Assembly (NCBI GenBank): GCA_905250075.1
Contig: CAJNOP010000001.1
Span: 6,095,126 to 6,159,125 of the forward strand
DNA from: Rotaria sp. Silwood1
Lineage: Eukaryota; Rotifera; Eurotatoria; Philodinida; Philodinidae
Length of the DNA stretch: 64,000 nt
Direction: 5' to 3'
In this document: positions 36,708 to 48,353 of the stretch, piece after piece
Layout: every line of letters begins with the position of its first letter
How positions within the stretch are numbered: the first letter of the stretch is position 1
Program-made: the position numbers and the translations under genes
The notes under the pieces: model-generated
Told to the model about the DNA's origin: nothing
Databases searched by the model: none
The model's input: the letters and a program-made list of their open reading frames with translations, nothing else

Positions 36708-39700
36708 ATGTGGTTCGATTGTTGGACGAATACTGGCAACAATGGTAGGTTTTGGAAAATAAGGGAAAAAGAAAACAAAAAAACATATCTATCAATAATA
36801 TAAATTAATCTCGAGAAAAGAAAAGAAAAAGGTTATGTCTAGCATTGAGAACGGAAACGAATTATGTGTGAATACATATTACATCATTAGATGACCGCTG
36901 ACTCTCACACATATATACATTCTAATTATTCGAGTGGAGGTCATTGATCGCATCGACTGAATGATTACTCAATCATGAATAAGAGAAAAAAAAGAACGCA
37001 AGCAAAAAATTATGTTGAACTTCAAGGTCAGCAAACCGTTGAGGAAATATATATATACATATATAGAAAAAAAAAAAAGGAAAAAAGAAAAATTCGATTT
37101 CTTTTCCTTCTTTCTCTCTCTTTCGTTCGTGTTCTCACTCGAGTTACCATATTGCACTCTCTTATTTATCAAACTAAATAGGTTATCCACAACAACAGCA
37201 AACTATTTACGACGATTTCAATATTCACCATCATCATCCAATGATTGAAACAGCTCATTCATATCATCATCCATATAAACCCAAACAACGTTTTACACAT
37301 TATATTAAATCTCCTGATATACAGAATGTATGTAATGATATTGAAACAACATGTCGAAATATCACAAATGATCAACCAACACCAACAACAATTATACATC
37401 ATCATCATTATTTATCACAATCAGCATCAAATCTTATTGAAACAACACATCAACATAATGGAAAAGAAGATTTTCGACCACCATCATCATCATCAACATC
37501 AACAACAAATATAGTTGTACCATCGACAGAATTACATGAATTAACTCGATCAAAATCATCACCACCACCATCAAGTTCTGTTAAAACTGAACCAAATCTT
37601 GAACAAAAACAATTTTCCGAAAATTCTAATAATACAATAGTTTCATTAATAAAAACAAATAGTGGAAAAATTCAAGGTTCAATTACGGTTAATGTACCAT
37701 GTTTAGTATGTGGTGATGAAGCAAGTGGTTTTCATTATGGTGTTAATTCATGTGAAGGTTGCAAAGTAGGGTTTTCTTTCGAAAAATTTCATCTTCTAAT
37801 TTGTAAAACTAGGGTTTTTTTCGTCGATGTATAACACAAGGAATGTCTCATCGTTGTAATAATACAGGTAATTGTGAAATAACACCATTTAGTCGAAATT
37901 CATGTCAATATTGTCGATTAAAAAAATGTTTTGATGTTGGAATGAGTCGTGAAGCATCACGATTAGGTCGACGACCAAAACGACCACGTTCTGATACGAA
38001 AAATATTATAATTAAAAATGAAAAAGAACAATCAACACAAGTATCAGCATTTGTTCGTTTACAAGAATTTCAACAACAAAAACAAAAACAAATCATAAAT
38101 GTAAATGAAAAATTTCTTAAGCAACAAACACCACCAAATGAACATGATAAACAATTATCACCCGCAATTCGTACTGATTCTGTTAGTTCAACAACATCAC
38201 TTATTTTATCATCACCATATCATACACCATCGGTTACTGTTGAAACACCTAGTTCTTCAACATCATTATTATTATTTCCTGAATGTCTTTTTCAACATCG
38301 TCAACCATTATCATCAACATTAACACCGGAAATTCATCGTGAAATCGTAAGAAAAATATCATCAATGTTACTTTATCAAGAAAAATTATTAACTGATATT
38401 GAAGCAAAAGAAATGGATCACATAGCACAAGTTATTATTGGTGCACATTTACAATTTTGTGTATGTACATTTGAAAAAATACAAATTAAAATTGAAGAAA
38501 ATCCACCAATATGGGCTGATTCTGTAGTATGATCAAGAATTTGAAAATTTTTGACATAATCAATTAAAATAAAATTTTGTTTTTATCAATTTTTAGAGTG
38601 ATGATCTTAATTGTGATCCAGCATTAGTATGGGCTAATTGGCAATTAAGTTTTCCATTTGAAAGTATTTTAAGAACATTTAAATACTATACATTTTTTCA
38701 ACAAATTTCACAGGATGATCAAATTTGTTTATTTCGACATGGTAAGTTTGATAGAATTAGTAAACATGAAGCATAAATATATAGGATGTGCTAAAAGCCA
38801 GCAGTGAAATATAACTGCAATGTCTCTTCAACAATTCACATGAGCTTTTCTTCATTTCATACAATATTCTCAAAAGTTTCGTTTCATATAATTTCATGCA
38901 TAGCTATTGTTTCGAATGATTCACATCGACACTCATGAGAAAATTACCTCCAGTGACAACAATCGTTTGAACTCATATTGCACTTACAGGCAAGTCTCCC
39001 TGAAAATAACAAAAACCTGAAAGAGTTCATCCCAATCGATATTTGCCGCCGAGTTATGATAGTTTTACTGAAATTTTGATTTATTTTTAAGTGGCTTCTA
39101 AAATATCAACTTGATGAAGAGACATTTTTTGACTGAAACTTTCAGGATATACAAAGAACCATTCGACCTATCTATCGATAAAATTTGTTAGATTAAAACG
39201 CCATTATTCGATCTTGTGGGAAGTATCCAAAAATAAGTCAAAAATTCAATAAAATCGATCATAACTCGGTTCCAAAGGCTAGTTGGGGAAGAACTTTTTT
39301 AGACTTTTGCTAGTATTACTAAGGTCTACTTGTAGGTCCAATATGAGCTCAAACAACGAGTGACAGTTGAGATAGTTCTCTGATTAATGTTGATGCGAAT
39401 CATATGGGAGAATAGTCATGCATGAAATCATATGAAATACAACTTGTAAGAATATCCTATGAAATGATGAAGAACTCATGTAAATCACTTGAAGAGTTAT
39501 TATAGTTTTATTTCGTGATTAACTTTTTTGAAGCATCATGTATATATGTTGGTTTTTTTTCTTTTTCAGGAGCATTTGAAACTATTCTTGTTAGCTGGTT
39601 TACATTATTTGATTCTGAACAAAAATTAATGCTAACACCAGATTTTTCAGCTTATATGGATAGAGATTTTATAAAAACAATAAAAACTTTAGGAGTTATT

Positions 39701-40162
39701 ATGTTAGAAATATTTGATTTGGGAATGAAAGCAAGTCATCTTCGATGGACTGATAGTGATATTGCATTATTCAATGCACTTTTATTAATGAATCCAGGTT
39801 TAGATCAATCGAATGACTATTTTTCTATTTATTAATTACGTATGCTTTTGAATTTTAGAACGGCCAGATCTATGCGATAAACAAACTATTGGTCAAATCG
39901 AAGCAAAATTAATGCAAGTTTTATATAGACATTTACGATGTCATCATCCTAGTAAATTGATTTAGTTTTTTTGTTCTTTTTATAAGGAATATTTATAGAT
40001 GAACCAAATATGTTTCTTGATATTCTTCAATTGATACCATCGATTCAAGAAGTAAATCAAATCCATTTGAATGCTGTACAATACATTAAACGACATGAAC
40101 CACAAATTTTTAACTCTTTACCTGACGTTCATCGTGAAACTTACGAAGGTCTCTCGCCATAA
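36708..40162 (+). CDS. Nuclear hormone receptor (DBD + LBD), 7 exons
   Basis: Exons 36708-36744 (predicted from ATG, GTAGGT donor and phase), 37182-37765, 37813-38526, 38597-38741, 39570-39797, 39859-39951 and 39999-40162 give 654 aa. The DNA-binding domain has [20 protein letters not shown], the P-box CEGCKG, FFRR, and the second finger C-X5-C-X9-C-X2-C (CNNTGNCEI...CQYCRLKKC), ending [19 protein letters not shown]. The intron inside CEGCK|GFF is at a position common in this family. An NR1-like P-box and the LGRRPKR extension are seen; I do not assign a subgroup. The LBD follows after a Gln/Ser-rich hinge ([35 protein letters not shown]). The AF-2 helix is weak ([11 protein letters not shown]). 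The N-terminal domain is His/Gln/Ser rich. It acts in the nucleus as a transcription factor; the ligand is unknown. Confidence 0.9.
38800..39520. repeat. Foldback element filling nuclear-receptor intron 4
   Basis: The left arm about 38806-39003 and right arm about 39325-39520 are inverted, diverged copies. TCATATAATTTCATGCATAG at the left pairs with the complement of CATGCATGAAATCATATGA at the right, and GAACTCATATTGCACTTACA pairs with the complement of TGTAGGTCCAATATGAGCTC. It accounts for nearly the whole 828-bp intron. No ORF. Confidence 0.7.
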
Positions 40163-41251
40163 TTTGTTTATATACAAATTTTAATATCTTCCATGATCAT
40201 TCCAACACAAAAAAAAAACAAAAACTTTTTTAACCGGTTTCTTTTTCAATGCAATGTCCATCTTTCTCTCTCTCTCCATTCTATCTCGGTGCAGTGCTCA
40301 TATGAATTTATATTGAGAAAAATTTGTCAGAAAAACTAAAAAAATCTCATTTGTAATATGTGTGTGCAACTTGCTCATTTGTTATTCGAGTTATTTTGTA
40401 ATTATTTCTTTTTATCAATTATGTTTGTCGAGTTTTAGAGTAAAAAAAAAAAAACAACAGCAACAACAAATCATAGTTGTACACGTTAATTTTTACTGAG
40501 AACACTGCAAAAAATTTTATTATACAAAACTTGTTTCACTGTAACAAGAAACGGTGTGAATAGTTATGATGAACATTCAACAAGATAATAATCACAGTCA
40601 TCTAATTGAATGATGTGAAAGAGTATAGGATCATCTCCAAACTTAAAGTATTACATGCAACATATAGGCTCGACCATAAACAGCACTGTGATAAAAGAAT
40701 AAAATGCTTCCGTCTCGATTCAATCAAATGGGTTGATTTTTCTGCTTAGTGGTACAAATGTATTTAAATTTTCATACAAATGAGAAAAATAAATCTACAA
40801 AACAAAAGTGTTTATTGAAAATAATATACTTGCTGTAGTGGTCTTGATTTTGAGATTAATCAAAAATAAAATAAAATTTATATATCTGAATTAAATACTT
40901 ACTATTGAATTTTTTTTATAAGATAATGGGTAGTGATGAATTTTAGATAGTTTGGTAATACGATAGAAATACGGCCTAGTTACGGTAGGTAAATAGCTAC
41001 CGTTTCTAAGCTGAAAACTGCCGTATACGGCCATTTGTTCGACCCCGAGAAGTACCGAAAGTCGATTTCTACCGGAAAAAATTATAGTCAAAATTCATAT
41101 TCCAACTTTGTCTAGACACAAATAGAATTGCAATTTCGCTTGAACGTATTGGCAATTTATCTGTATTCAAATTTTGCCGACAAGATATGTATATGAACAA
41201 TTAAAGAATACGTTGCTCACTTTTTGAATAATTTTTCCATTCCGAACAGAT
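40163..41251. other. Intergenic region, nothing recognised
   Basis: AT-rich sequence between the nuclear receptor and the F-box ORF. A TCTAGACA/AATTGCAATTTCG segment near 41110-41140 faintly recalls the arms of the 5.1-kb hairpin element but is too short to call. Confidence 0.4.
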
Positions 41252-41770
41252 ATGAATCGCTCAATGATTAATATTATGAATCTACCGAATGAAATAATTC
41301 TTACTATTTGGAGTAAATTGAACAAAATTAACGCACTTTACTCATTTTTAAATGTTAACAGAAGATCCGAAAAAATGATACTTAATAAGATTTATACTCT
41401 TTCTATTGAATTGGCAAAAAAAAATTGTGAAGAAAAAGACAATCTTTCATTATCTGATCAAATACTAAATCAATTTTGTTTGGTTATATCACCTCAAATA
41501 CATTATATCGTTGAACAACTTATGTTTGAATCACTTTCTATGGAACGGATTCCTTACACTGGTCAATATTCTCGTTTATGTAAACTTCAGAGATGCAGTA
41601 TCTGTCGTAAAAGGGAAAATAATTTGAAGAATTTCCATAAATTCGAGAGTTCCGAACAAACATCTCTAGATAATAGTTTCCAAAATATCTCTCTGAATGC
41701 GATATTTTTGTCGAGAAATTTCCTCAGACTCAAGGAAATTTGTCATATGCGCTCACCCGTACGCGAGTAG
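41252..41770 (+). pseudogene. Truncated F-box protein gene
   Basis: A 172-aa open frame starts MNRSMINIMNLPNEIILTIW, an F-box (LPNEII...IW..L....ALYSFLNVNRR), followed by a block ISPQIHYIVEQL...ESLSMERIP that resembles what normally follows the F-box in the large bdelloid rotifer F-box family as I recall it. The expected long leucine-rich C-terminal part is missing: the frame closes after about 170 codons, and an overlapping frame (41697-41972) runs on. F-box proteins are SCF ubiquitin-ligase substrate receptors. It may be a decayed copy or a short real gene; no intron is needed. No convincing conserved protein was found in the second frame. Confidence 0.5.
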
Positions 41771-41972
41771 ATTTTGCATTTCTGATAAACTTACCCTCAT
41801 GAACGTTACACAAGAGTTAGCAATGCGAGGTTTTGCAGGTGAAATTGAGATACTTTCATGTGTTTCCGATTGTATCCAATTTGAAAGTCAATTTTCAATG
41901 ATTCTCTACAGTGAGAAATATGAATACAACAAATATTCATATTTAAATTTAACAGACAATTCATATCATTAG

Positions 41973-44900
41973 GTAGTCTAATTTCAATTGAATAGAAACT
42001 TATTTTTAGAAACCGGTATCATATTTGAAGAGAATAATCTCAAATCAATAGATCGTAAGTGACTTTGTTTTAAATATCTAGATCAAAGATTGCTCAATTA
42101 TTTTAATGAATATGCAAATTCTGGCGCATGTACTCTGAATTTCATTTCGATACAAACAATAATTGACGTTCTAATATTTTTAAGATAATTCAAAAATATC
42201 ATGATAATGGAAAAAAAAGTTTTTTCGTTGAATAACATCAAGATTCTTTCGACAATTCAAAGATCTTCAAAATGAATGAATGTCAACAGAAACATCTAAA
42301 AATTAGAACACTGACAAAAACGTGGAACTTCACTTCAAATATCCCTTTAATTGAGATCGGCTATGAATTCATCACATGAAGAAATTTATGTTAATATATC
42401 TTCATTCAATGTTTCTTAATAGTTGAATAACATCTCAAAATCAGTTATTGACGATGAAGACGATTTAAATAGCTTTTAATTAATTTAATTTCACCAGAAT
42501 ATAATTAGCAAATTAGAATATGACGTTTATTGTAGCGACCTCTGTTGTGAGGCGTTTTTTATTTATATTAAAATGACTTTTTTTTTATTCAATATAAAAG
42601 TTTAATAATTCTTTTTTTATGTTAATAATAAAATGATACTAATTGTAAATATGATGATAGAATTGATTTAGTTGTGTCTTGATTTGTTATTTTCTTGTAC
42701 ATATGGTTCTTTTTTTGGTCACATGATTGCGTCTCGCTGAAACTAGCCGAATAACCAATCTAATTATTCTAAATCCTCTACCAATATCCATGCAAGCACA
42801 AAATACCGACAAGACAATCCATAGAATACAAATATATTCTCCTTAACAACCATAAAAAAATGGATGCACTATACTTATTACTACCGACAAAACTATTAAA
42901 AAATAATTTTGCGAACTACACACAGGCATCAGATGTCGCAGTTGGTTCCCTTGTTAGAGGAAATTATGTTCACACCTTTATAGTCTGTGGACATATATAC
43001 ATGAGTCATCCAATCAATGTAGAAATCGATATCCACTAATGCACTTAGTCCAAACTGAAGGGTCAGAAAAAACAAATTTGATAAAAACGTATAGAAACAA
43101 CAGGTATATTTACCTGCATATTTTGTTTTCAGGAAAAGTGAGTTTCACCTAGATGATGGCGCTACACTACATGCGGAATTCAATTATAGTATTATCAATT
43201 TTGTGTGAGAATGAATCGACGCGAAAGATGTCAGTAAATCAGTGCTTTTATTTTGGTTTAGTTCCATGATTATACTGGGTCAGAAGAGTTTGACTTCATA
43301 AATAATCTTTATTAGTGATGTACTTCATATGCTATTAATAAGAGCTTCCAAAAATGAGTTTCATCCTAGGTGTCGCCACACATAGTGCATTCGACATTGA
43401 TTGGTGTTTCCCCATTACTTTTTGCCGTCAGACTACGTACTATTACAGACTCTGTCTGAGAACCATAAAAACTGATACATGTCAAATTATTACTAGTACC
43501 AACAACATCAGAGAGAAAATTTGTACCAACTTTTAAATGGTAACAATCGATGTAGCTGGATCAGTTGTTGAGGAAAATGATGCTCACACGTTTAAAGATT
43601 CTATCTGAGTCCTTAGAGAATCTGTTTTTCTGAATGTATGAAGGAATTGATTATGGGAGTGCTGGTCATGTTTAGCTGAACTTGGACTATGTAGGGTGAT
43701 ACCATCCGACGAAATTTTGACTATTTTAAAGATAGCTAAATTTGTCGAGCAAGGCGTTTTTTTTTAAAGCTAATCTCCATGTCACATATGTTTGAAATTG
43801 ATTTGTGTGTAGCTCTAGCGAGATGTTCAATGTTCGGTTGTTATTTGGGTGTTGCGAGCTCTCATTATAAGGTAGAAAGAGGTATTTTATTTTGAAAAAA
43901 TATTTGAAGTACATGACGAAATGTACGAATGGTTGAAATAGTGATGAGAATAGTGAATATGTTCCATTGGATTGATTTGATATCATTATATGTGTGTTAG
44001 TTTTGGTTGTAGTAAATGTATGGCGAATTGTACACGAATATTATTAATATTCATTTTAGTGATTGGTGACTACTTTGTTGAAGTGATTCACTTACCTTTA
44101 AAATATTCAAAGTTTCGTCGGATGGCATCACTCTACATAGCCAAGGTTCAATTAAACATGATTAGCACACACATAATCAATTTCTTCATACATTCAGAAA
44201 AACAGATTTCCCAAGTATCCAGACGGGATCTTTAGAGGTATGAGCATCATTTTCCTCAACAACTGAATCAGCTACATCGATTGATGCATAGTAAAAGTTA
44301 GCACAAATATTTTTTGTGATGTTGTTGGTAGTAGTAATACTAGAATGTATATGAATTTGTGTTAGTCTCCTCCTCTATGGAGTGTTTGTCGGTGTAAATA
44401 GGATTTCCGTCGATAACTGACCCTATAGTGTACCGATTGTTGCTATTTAAAAGTTGGTGCAAATTTTCTCTCTGATGTTGTTGGTAATAGTAATTTGACA
44501 TATATCAGTTTTAGTTATATTGAAAAAAAATAGTTCAAAAATTTTGTTCTCTATTGTATATTGTTACTGAAATCATTCTTGTTTGTACTTTTTTGTTGAC
44601 AATAAAACTTAATAGCAATTAATAATAATATTGATTATCAATTGTTAGGGTAAGACAAGTCAAATGACAAAATATATCTTATTTTATCATCACTAGGACG
44701 ACCATTTCCAAAATCTATTTCTTGTTTGTCCTCTTCAATAGTGATTTACGAATACTACGATATCTATTGCTTAATAAGTTGTCCAATAGAATCACTATTT
44801 TCTTCCGCCTGAATGATACGGTTCGGCTAACTTCACAGTGGTGTTTCTACTACATTTTGCACTCCTCTTTAACATAAAACACAATCTGTATCTTGAATAT

Positions 44901-45091
44901 ACGGGTAAAGATTTTAACTGTAGATTTGAGATATTACCAGTCAAAGTTATTATTTTCTTTTTATAATCTGTATAAAAAAAATTATCAATTTAATTAAATA
45001 AAGATCTTTTTTTTTGTAGAAATCTTTAGATTTTTTCACTTGTTGACATCAATTTTTGTCTGTTTTATTCAGTAAGATCGAAATAAAAAAA
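41973..45091. other. Intergenic region with a large inverted-repeat complex
   Basis: Besides the palindromic element at 43465-44505, it includes a diverged partial copy at about 42930-42990 (GGAAATTATGTTCACACCTTTATAG compared in part with the arm sequence). I see no gene. Confidence 0.5.
43465..44505. mobile_element. Composite palindromic element
   Basis: The left arm (about 43465-43745) is repeated in inverse orientation at about 44075-44345. GGTGATACCATCCGACGAAA at 43695-43714 pairs with the complement of TTTCGTCGGATGGCATCACT at 44113-44132. TTGAGGAAAATGATGCTCA pairs with TGAGCATCATTTTCCTCAA at 44241-44259. A further inverted copy of the left end sits at 44450-44505 (AAAAGTTGGTGCAAATTTTC...), so the right arm end is tandemly duplicated. 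No transposase ORF. Confidence 0.75.
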
Positions 45092-47396
45092 ATGAGTCAA
45101 GAACGAGATGGATCAGATGAGCGAAGTAATAGTAAAACATCACATCATCATGATTATTTAGTTAAAATTCATGGCATTTCGTATTCATCGAATAAAGATG
45201 ATATTAAAAAATTTCTCTATCGTAAGTGAAAACATTCAATATTTATTTAACTAAAACTTATTATATTTTTTTTTTGTTCATAGCATGTCGTATTGTTGCT
45301 ATTCATTTATTCGATAATAATGGTACTTCATCAAGTGATTGTTTCGTTGATTTAGAATCTGAAATTGATGTTAAAGATGCCTTAAAAAAATCAGGTCAAT
45401 ATTTAGATAAAAGATACATTGAAGGTAAAATATAAAGAAAATTTTACTTCAACGTTTTTATTTTTTCTCTATTAAATAATAACTTTTAACTTTTCATACT
45501 GTTTAGTCTTTCGAGCAACTACTTATGAATATAATTTTCATGTTCAACATAAAGGTATGGTTTCATGGCATGAACCTGTTATTCGAATGAGTGGTCTTCC
45601 ATTTGCTTGTACAATGGCTGATGTACAAAATTTTTTTGAAAGTAAATAATTTAAAAAAAGTCAATAAAATTTTAATTTGCAATGTATTTAGATATTGAAA
45701 TAGCAAAAAATGGTATTTATATAACACGAGATATGGCAGATAAAGCATTGGGTGATGGTTTTGTGGCTTTTGTCAATATGGATAATGCTTATAAAGCAAT
45801 TGATATGCATAATCATAAACATATTCAGCACAGGTTTGGTTGGCATATGGTCTTTTGATAAAAAATGCAAAAGAATTAGTAGCACCAGCAGCAGATTTAA
45901 TTAATGGAGTATAAAATGAAATGAAGGAAAAAAAGCAGGGAGGGTTAGGTGTGAGAGGTGAGGTGCACTTATCAATGGTGTTGCCGGATTTATGACAGGT
46001 AGAAACAACAAAATACATATTCATTATAATATGTGTGCTTTCATATGTGTTTTGAACTTCTATAATTTTATATGTGTAAAAGATGTTTATTGATAGATTT
46101 CGTGTTTAGTGTTAATATGTTCAAGGAGATGTTTAACATTGATTTTTTTAATTTTCTTTTTCTATATAGATATATTGAATTATTTCCATCGACATATGAT
46201 GAAGCGAAAAGAAGAATTATGAATGATGCTCGTTCAAATGCAAGACAATTTGTAGGCGAAGATGAAGATGATGATAATAAAAATAAAAATAATAATAATA
46301 CTAATAATAATAATACTAAACGAAACTATCAAAGTCGAAGTCGCAGTCGACAACGATCACGAACATCAAGTCAAGGTAATTATTTGTGTGTTCTCTTAAG
46401 TTATTTGATAAGACTTTTTTTATGCTTTTCTAATATAATTATGATAGATTATCGTCAACGAGAAATGAAACGTCGTCATTCGCCATCCGTCTCACCTCCT
46501 CCACGAACTTATCGTAAGAAACAAAAACAAAAGATTTTATTACTAAATGATAAGAAAAACGTCTTTTTCGTTTAGCTTCATCAAAAAGTATAAATCAACG
46601 TAAGTTGTAAAATTCATGAATTTAAATCTCTTAATTGAATAAATTCGTATTCACTTATGTTAAAAATTCTTTTTTTTTGAACAGGATCATATAATAATTA
46701 TCGTCGTCGTAGTCGTAGTAGAAGTTTAATACGACGTTCATCTTCTCGAAATGAAGAACATCTTGTTAAAATACGTGGTATGCCTTATACTGTTGTTGAA
46801 GATGATATTCGAAAAGTAAAATCTATTCTAAAATTTAAACAAATAAAAAAGTCAAAGAAAATTCTTAATAGTTCTTTCCTGAATCTTGTCAACCAAGTCG
46901 TATTGAAATTTTACAAGATCGACGTATGAAACGACCAAATGGAGATGGTCATCTTTATTTTAATACTCTCGATGAAGTCAATGAAGCATTAAAATATGAT
47001 CGAAAATATATGGGTAACAAAAAAAAAAATTGTTTGTTGAAAAAGATAAAATAAAATATTTTTCTTATATACAGGTAGTCGTTATGTTGAAATTTATTTT
47101 GATTCACCTCGCTATGCATCATTGAGTAATCGACGAAAAAAACCTGATGTTATTTCTCATCGTTCATCTTGTTCTCCACCAAGATCAAAATATAATCGTT
47201 ATAGTCGATCAAGAAGTATGCTATTTTTTTTATAAACTGTGGTCTATTCAGTATAAGGATGGCATTTCTTCTTCAAAAATCGAATTAGCTCGTCTGGAAG
47301 AGAAAATCTAGATAAAATATTGTTTCATTTTAATAGGAAAATTTTCCCTTTTTTTTTTGTTTTTTTATTTGAATTCTAGGTGACTCAATGAATTAG
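45092..47396 (+). CDS. hnRNP H/F-like RNA-binding protein with three quasi-RRMs and RS segments, 11 exons
   Basis: Exons 45092-45221, 45284-45424, 45507-45641, 45692-45833, 46170-46375, 46448-46513, 46576-46599, 46685-46815, 46872-47013, 47075-47215 and 47380-47396 give 424 aa. qRRM1: LVKIHGISYSSNKDDIKKFL ... CFVDLESEIDVKDALKKSG ... DKRYIEVF. qRRM2: IRMSGLPFACTMADVQNFF ... GFVAFVNMDNAYKAI ... HRYIELF. qRRM3: LVKIRGMPYTVVEDDIRKFF ... GHLYFNTLDEVNEALK ... SRYVEIYF. The RYVE(V/L)F endings and weak RNP motifs are typical of hnRNP H/F, GRSF1 and ESRP quasi-RRMs, which bind G-rich RNA and regulate splicing. Between qRRM2 and 3 are an Asn-rich stretch and RS dipeptides (SRSRSRQRSR; RRRSRSRS), with another short RS segment at the C-terminus. 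A nuclear splicing factor is the likely role. Intron 4 (336 bp) contains unexplained coding-like sequence. Confidence 0.88.
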
Positions 47397-47841
47397 ATTA
47401 AATGACGAATAACTGTAAATAAAACATTTCAAGTGATCAACTGATTGGTATTATTTGTTTTGTTATTTGCTCATCTGTGGTATTTTCCGACAATAAAAAA
47501 AAGCTTTATTCAACGAACTTAGAAATTAGTCAAGTATAACACATCAGCATATTAAGGTCGATTCTAAGAATATTCTTGCTTATTTTTTGTTTTCTTTTGA
47601 TATTAATTACTTGTTTTGTTGAAAAAAACATGCATGTTTCTTTCTTTTCTGTGTTTGTCTATTGAAAAAAAAAAATAAAAGGAAATATAGTCTATGACTA
47701 AGCCATACTTGACTCACGTTTTTTGTTTTTCTTTCCAATCTTTCATCATAGTAAAGCAATCTTAGTATTATAAAAGTTAATGATTCCAAATATTTTTTTA
47801 AAGATTTTATAAATCTACAGTCGAAGTAATAAAAATAAACG
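47397..47841. other. Spacer between hnRNP H-like and ZnF-UBP genes
   Basis: About 445 bp with same-strand genes on both sides. It holds a 3' UTR and a promoter. No further feature is seen. Confidence 0.5.
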
Positions 47842-48353
47842 ATGTCAACAAATCCTACAACAAATACTGAAACATTTGACGAACACTTGGTTGGTGTAAG
47901 TAAAGAAAAAAAACGAGTACTTTGTTGGATGATTTTTTCTATTAATAATTTTTTTAGCCATTTGCTGTTGTACCAAAAACAGATTGTCCCCATTTAGCCA
48001 ATTATACGTATACATTACCGCAATCAGCTCATCGTGTTCATGGTCGTCAACCAGCTTGTACTGATTGTGGTGAAAGACGAGAGAATTGGGCTTGTTTAGA
48101 AGAAAATTGTCAGCAAGTGAGTTATTATATAAATAAAAAAAAACGGCAGCTCTCAAAATAAATTTTATATTCTCAGATTGGTTGTTCTCGTTATCAAGAA
48201 AAACATATGCTGGCACATCATCAAAATACTGGACATAATATATGTTTGAGTCTATCGGATCATTCGTTTTATTGTTATGCTTGTGAATCGTACATCGATA
48301 GCCCAAAATTAACTCAAGTTAATCAACAATTAATTGCTTCTCAGGAGCAGTAA
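47842..48353 (+). CDS. Stand-alone UBP-type zinc-finger protein, 3 exons
   Basis: Exons 47842-47895, 47958-48116 and 48177-48353 give 129 aa. Nearly all of it is one ZnF-UBP domain: CPHL, then CTDCGERRENWACLEENC, GCSRYQEKHMLAHHQNTGHN, and FYCYACESYID, with the full set of Cys/His ligands. This fold binds the free C-terminus of ubiquitin in HDAC6, USP5 and relatives. The GCSRY Arg is kept, but the Trp usual before the CY.C ligand pair is Tyr (FYCYAC), so tail binding may be altered. No deubiquitinase, deacetylase or RING domain is attached, and no exon with one follows. It is probably a small ubiquitin-binding or chaperone-like protein; function is inferred. Confidence 0.88.

Noticed and set aside
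36563-36748. 61-aa frame just upstream of the nuclear receptor
   Set aside because: Not protein-like; the overlapping MWFDCW frame fits the splice phase better.
37023-37032. CAAGGTCAGC, a nuclear-receptor half-site upstream of the receptor exon
   Set aside because: A single 6-bp half-site is expected by chance; no second half-site or conservation data.
47607-48306. Two minus-strand frames over the ZnF-UBP gene
   Set aside because: Shadows of the plus-strand exons and poly-T tracts; the plus strand has a complete domain with correct splice sites.
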